From an uncultured Paracoccaceae bacterium (GTDB lineage Bacteria > Pseudomonadota > Alphaproteobacteria > Rhodobacterales > Rhodobacteraceae): a stretch of 64,000 nucleotides of DNA. This document shows positions 63,852 through 64,000 of this stretch, in pieces (position 1 is the first letter of the stretch; every line of letters begins with the position of its first letter). The translations under genes and the position numbers were made by a program. The stretch covers positions 186,001 to 250,000 of the forward strand of contig CANMYO010000001.1 of NCBI GenBank assembly GCA_947502145.1. The letters are read 5' to 3'. The notes under the pieces were generated by a model. The model ran no database searches. It was not told the DNA's origin and saw only the letters and a program-made list of their open reading frames with translations.

Positions 63852-64000
63852 TCTGTTTGTCTGCAGGTTCTCACCAAGCGGTCCGACTTTATCGCCGCCT
63901 CGCGCGGGGTACGATACGGAACAACCGGGATACACCTTCAGGCGCGAAACCGCCGCGACACTGAACCGATGCGGGTCGGCTTTACCTGTTCCAAGAAAGT
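63822..64000 (+). CDS. rnpA: Ribonuclease P protein component, N-terminal part (partial)
   Basis: The frame runs to the window end, giving 59 residues. LQVLTKRSDFIAASRGVRYG then MRVGFTCSKKV are typical of RnpA, the protein cofactor of RNase P. The only in-frame starts are GTG at 63822 and TTG at 63801; no ATG exists before the conserved region. Both lie in or before the hairpin. The catalytic RNA-binding C-terminal part is outside the window. Confidence 0.85.
   Translation, partial: MTQSLGSPAVSVCLQVLTKRSDFIAASRGVRYGTTGIHLQARNRRDTEPMRVGFTCSKK

Overview
The window is a 64 kb piece of an alphaproteobacterial chromosome, almost certainly from Rhodobacterales (roseobacter group; Loktanella/Yoonia-like is a guess). 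The evidence is the protein sequences, the GC-rich coding style, the small overlapping reading frames, and the co-location of ccr/ecm, sdh, mch, mcl2, mdh, sucCDAB and lpd, an arrangement I recall from Rhodobacter sphaeroides. I see no prophage, transposase, CRISPR array or plasmid genes; this is core chromosome with a few accessory inserts.

Layout. 0-2 kb: end of ilvE, a universal stress protein, then a 0.6 kb gene-free stretch and two tandem copies of a small secreted protein. 2-4 kb: NifU-type Fe-S protein, a small unknown, tsaB and rimI. 4-9 kb: BMP-type ABC importer, probably for nucleosides. 9-11 kb: TauE/SafE exporter with its TIGR02186 partner. 11-14 kb: RecD-like helicase and a luxI/luxR quorum-sensing pair preceded by a small ORF that overlaps luxR. 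14-19 kb: crotonyl-CoA carboxylase/reductase, a PlsB-like acyltransferase and ethylmalonyl-CoA mutase. 19-21 kb: H-NS-like protein, a DUF4329 secreted protein and purine nucleoside phosphorylase.

21-44 kb is the carbon-metabolism core. The minus-strand block is mcl2, nnrU, DUF1737, mch, a DUF1194 gene, then sdhC-sdhD-sdhA-lipoprotein-sdhB. The plus-strand block is mdh, a glycosyltransferase, sucC, five small exported proteins, sucD, DUF805, sucA, sucB, an AT-rich orphan, MAPEG and lpdA. It ends in a gntR regulator. Together these supply four ethylmalonyl-CoA-pathway enzymes and most of the 2-oxoglutarate-to-oxaloacetate arm of the TCA cycle. Paired TGTGATCACA-like palindromes 21 bp apart lie upstream of both sdhC and sucC, and one lies directly in front of gntR. 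This suggests that the local GntR protein controls the TCA genes and itself.

44-48 kb: YgjP-like metallopeptidase, TIGR02300 acidic protein, tRNA-Ala(GGC) and a secreted alpha/beta hydrolase. 47-55.4 kb: a TRAP transporter operon with a PhyH-type dioxygenase, a UxaA-family dehydratase and a 3-hydroxyisobutyrate-dehydrogenase-like reductase, with a divergent FadR-type regulator and a TTTGGT-N3-ACCAAA operator; this looks like an uptake and catabolism unit for an unidentified organic acid. 55-59.5 kb: LysR regulator, glutamine amidotransferase, YbdK-type carboxylate-amine ligase and an unknown. 59.6-64 kb: tRNA-Arg(ACG), orphan histidine kinase, a dihydrolipoamide-dehydrogenase-like flavoprotein lacking the C-terminal His-Glu pair, a TVP38 membrane protein, rpmH and the start of rnpA.

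The strongest candidates for something undescribed are the GntR/TCA palindrome system, the foreign-looking gene inside the sucB-lpd operon, the cluster of exported small proteins between sucC and sucD, and the TRAP/PhyH/UxaA operon. All functional statements rest on family recognition by eye; no searches were run.
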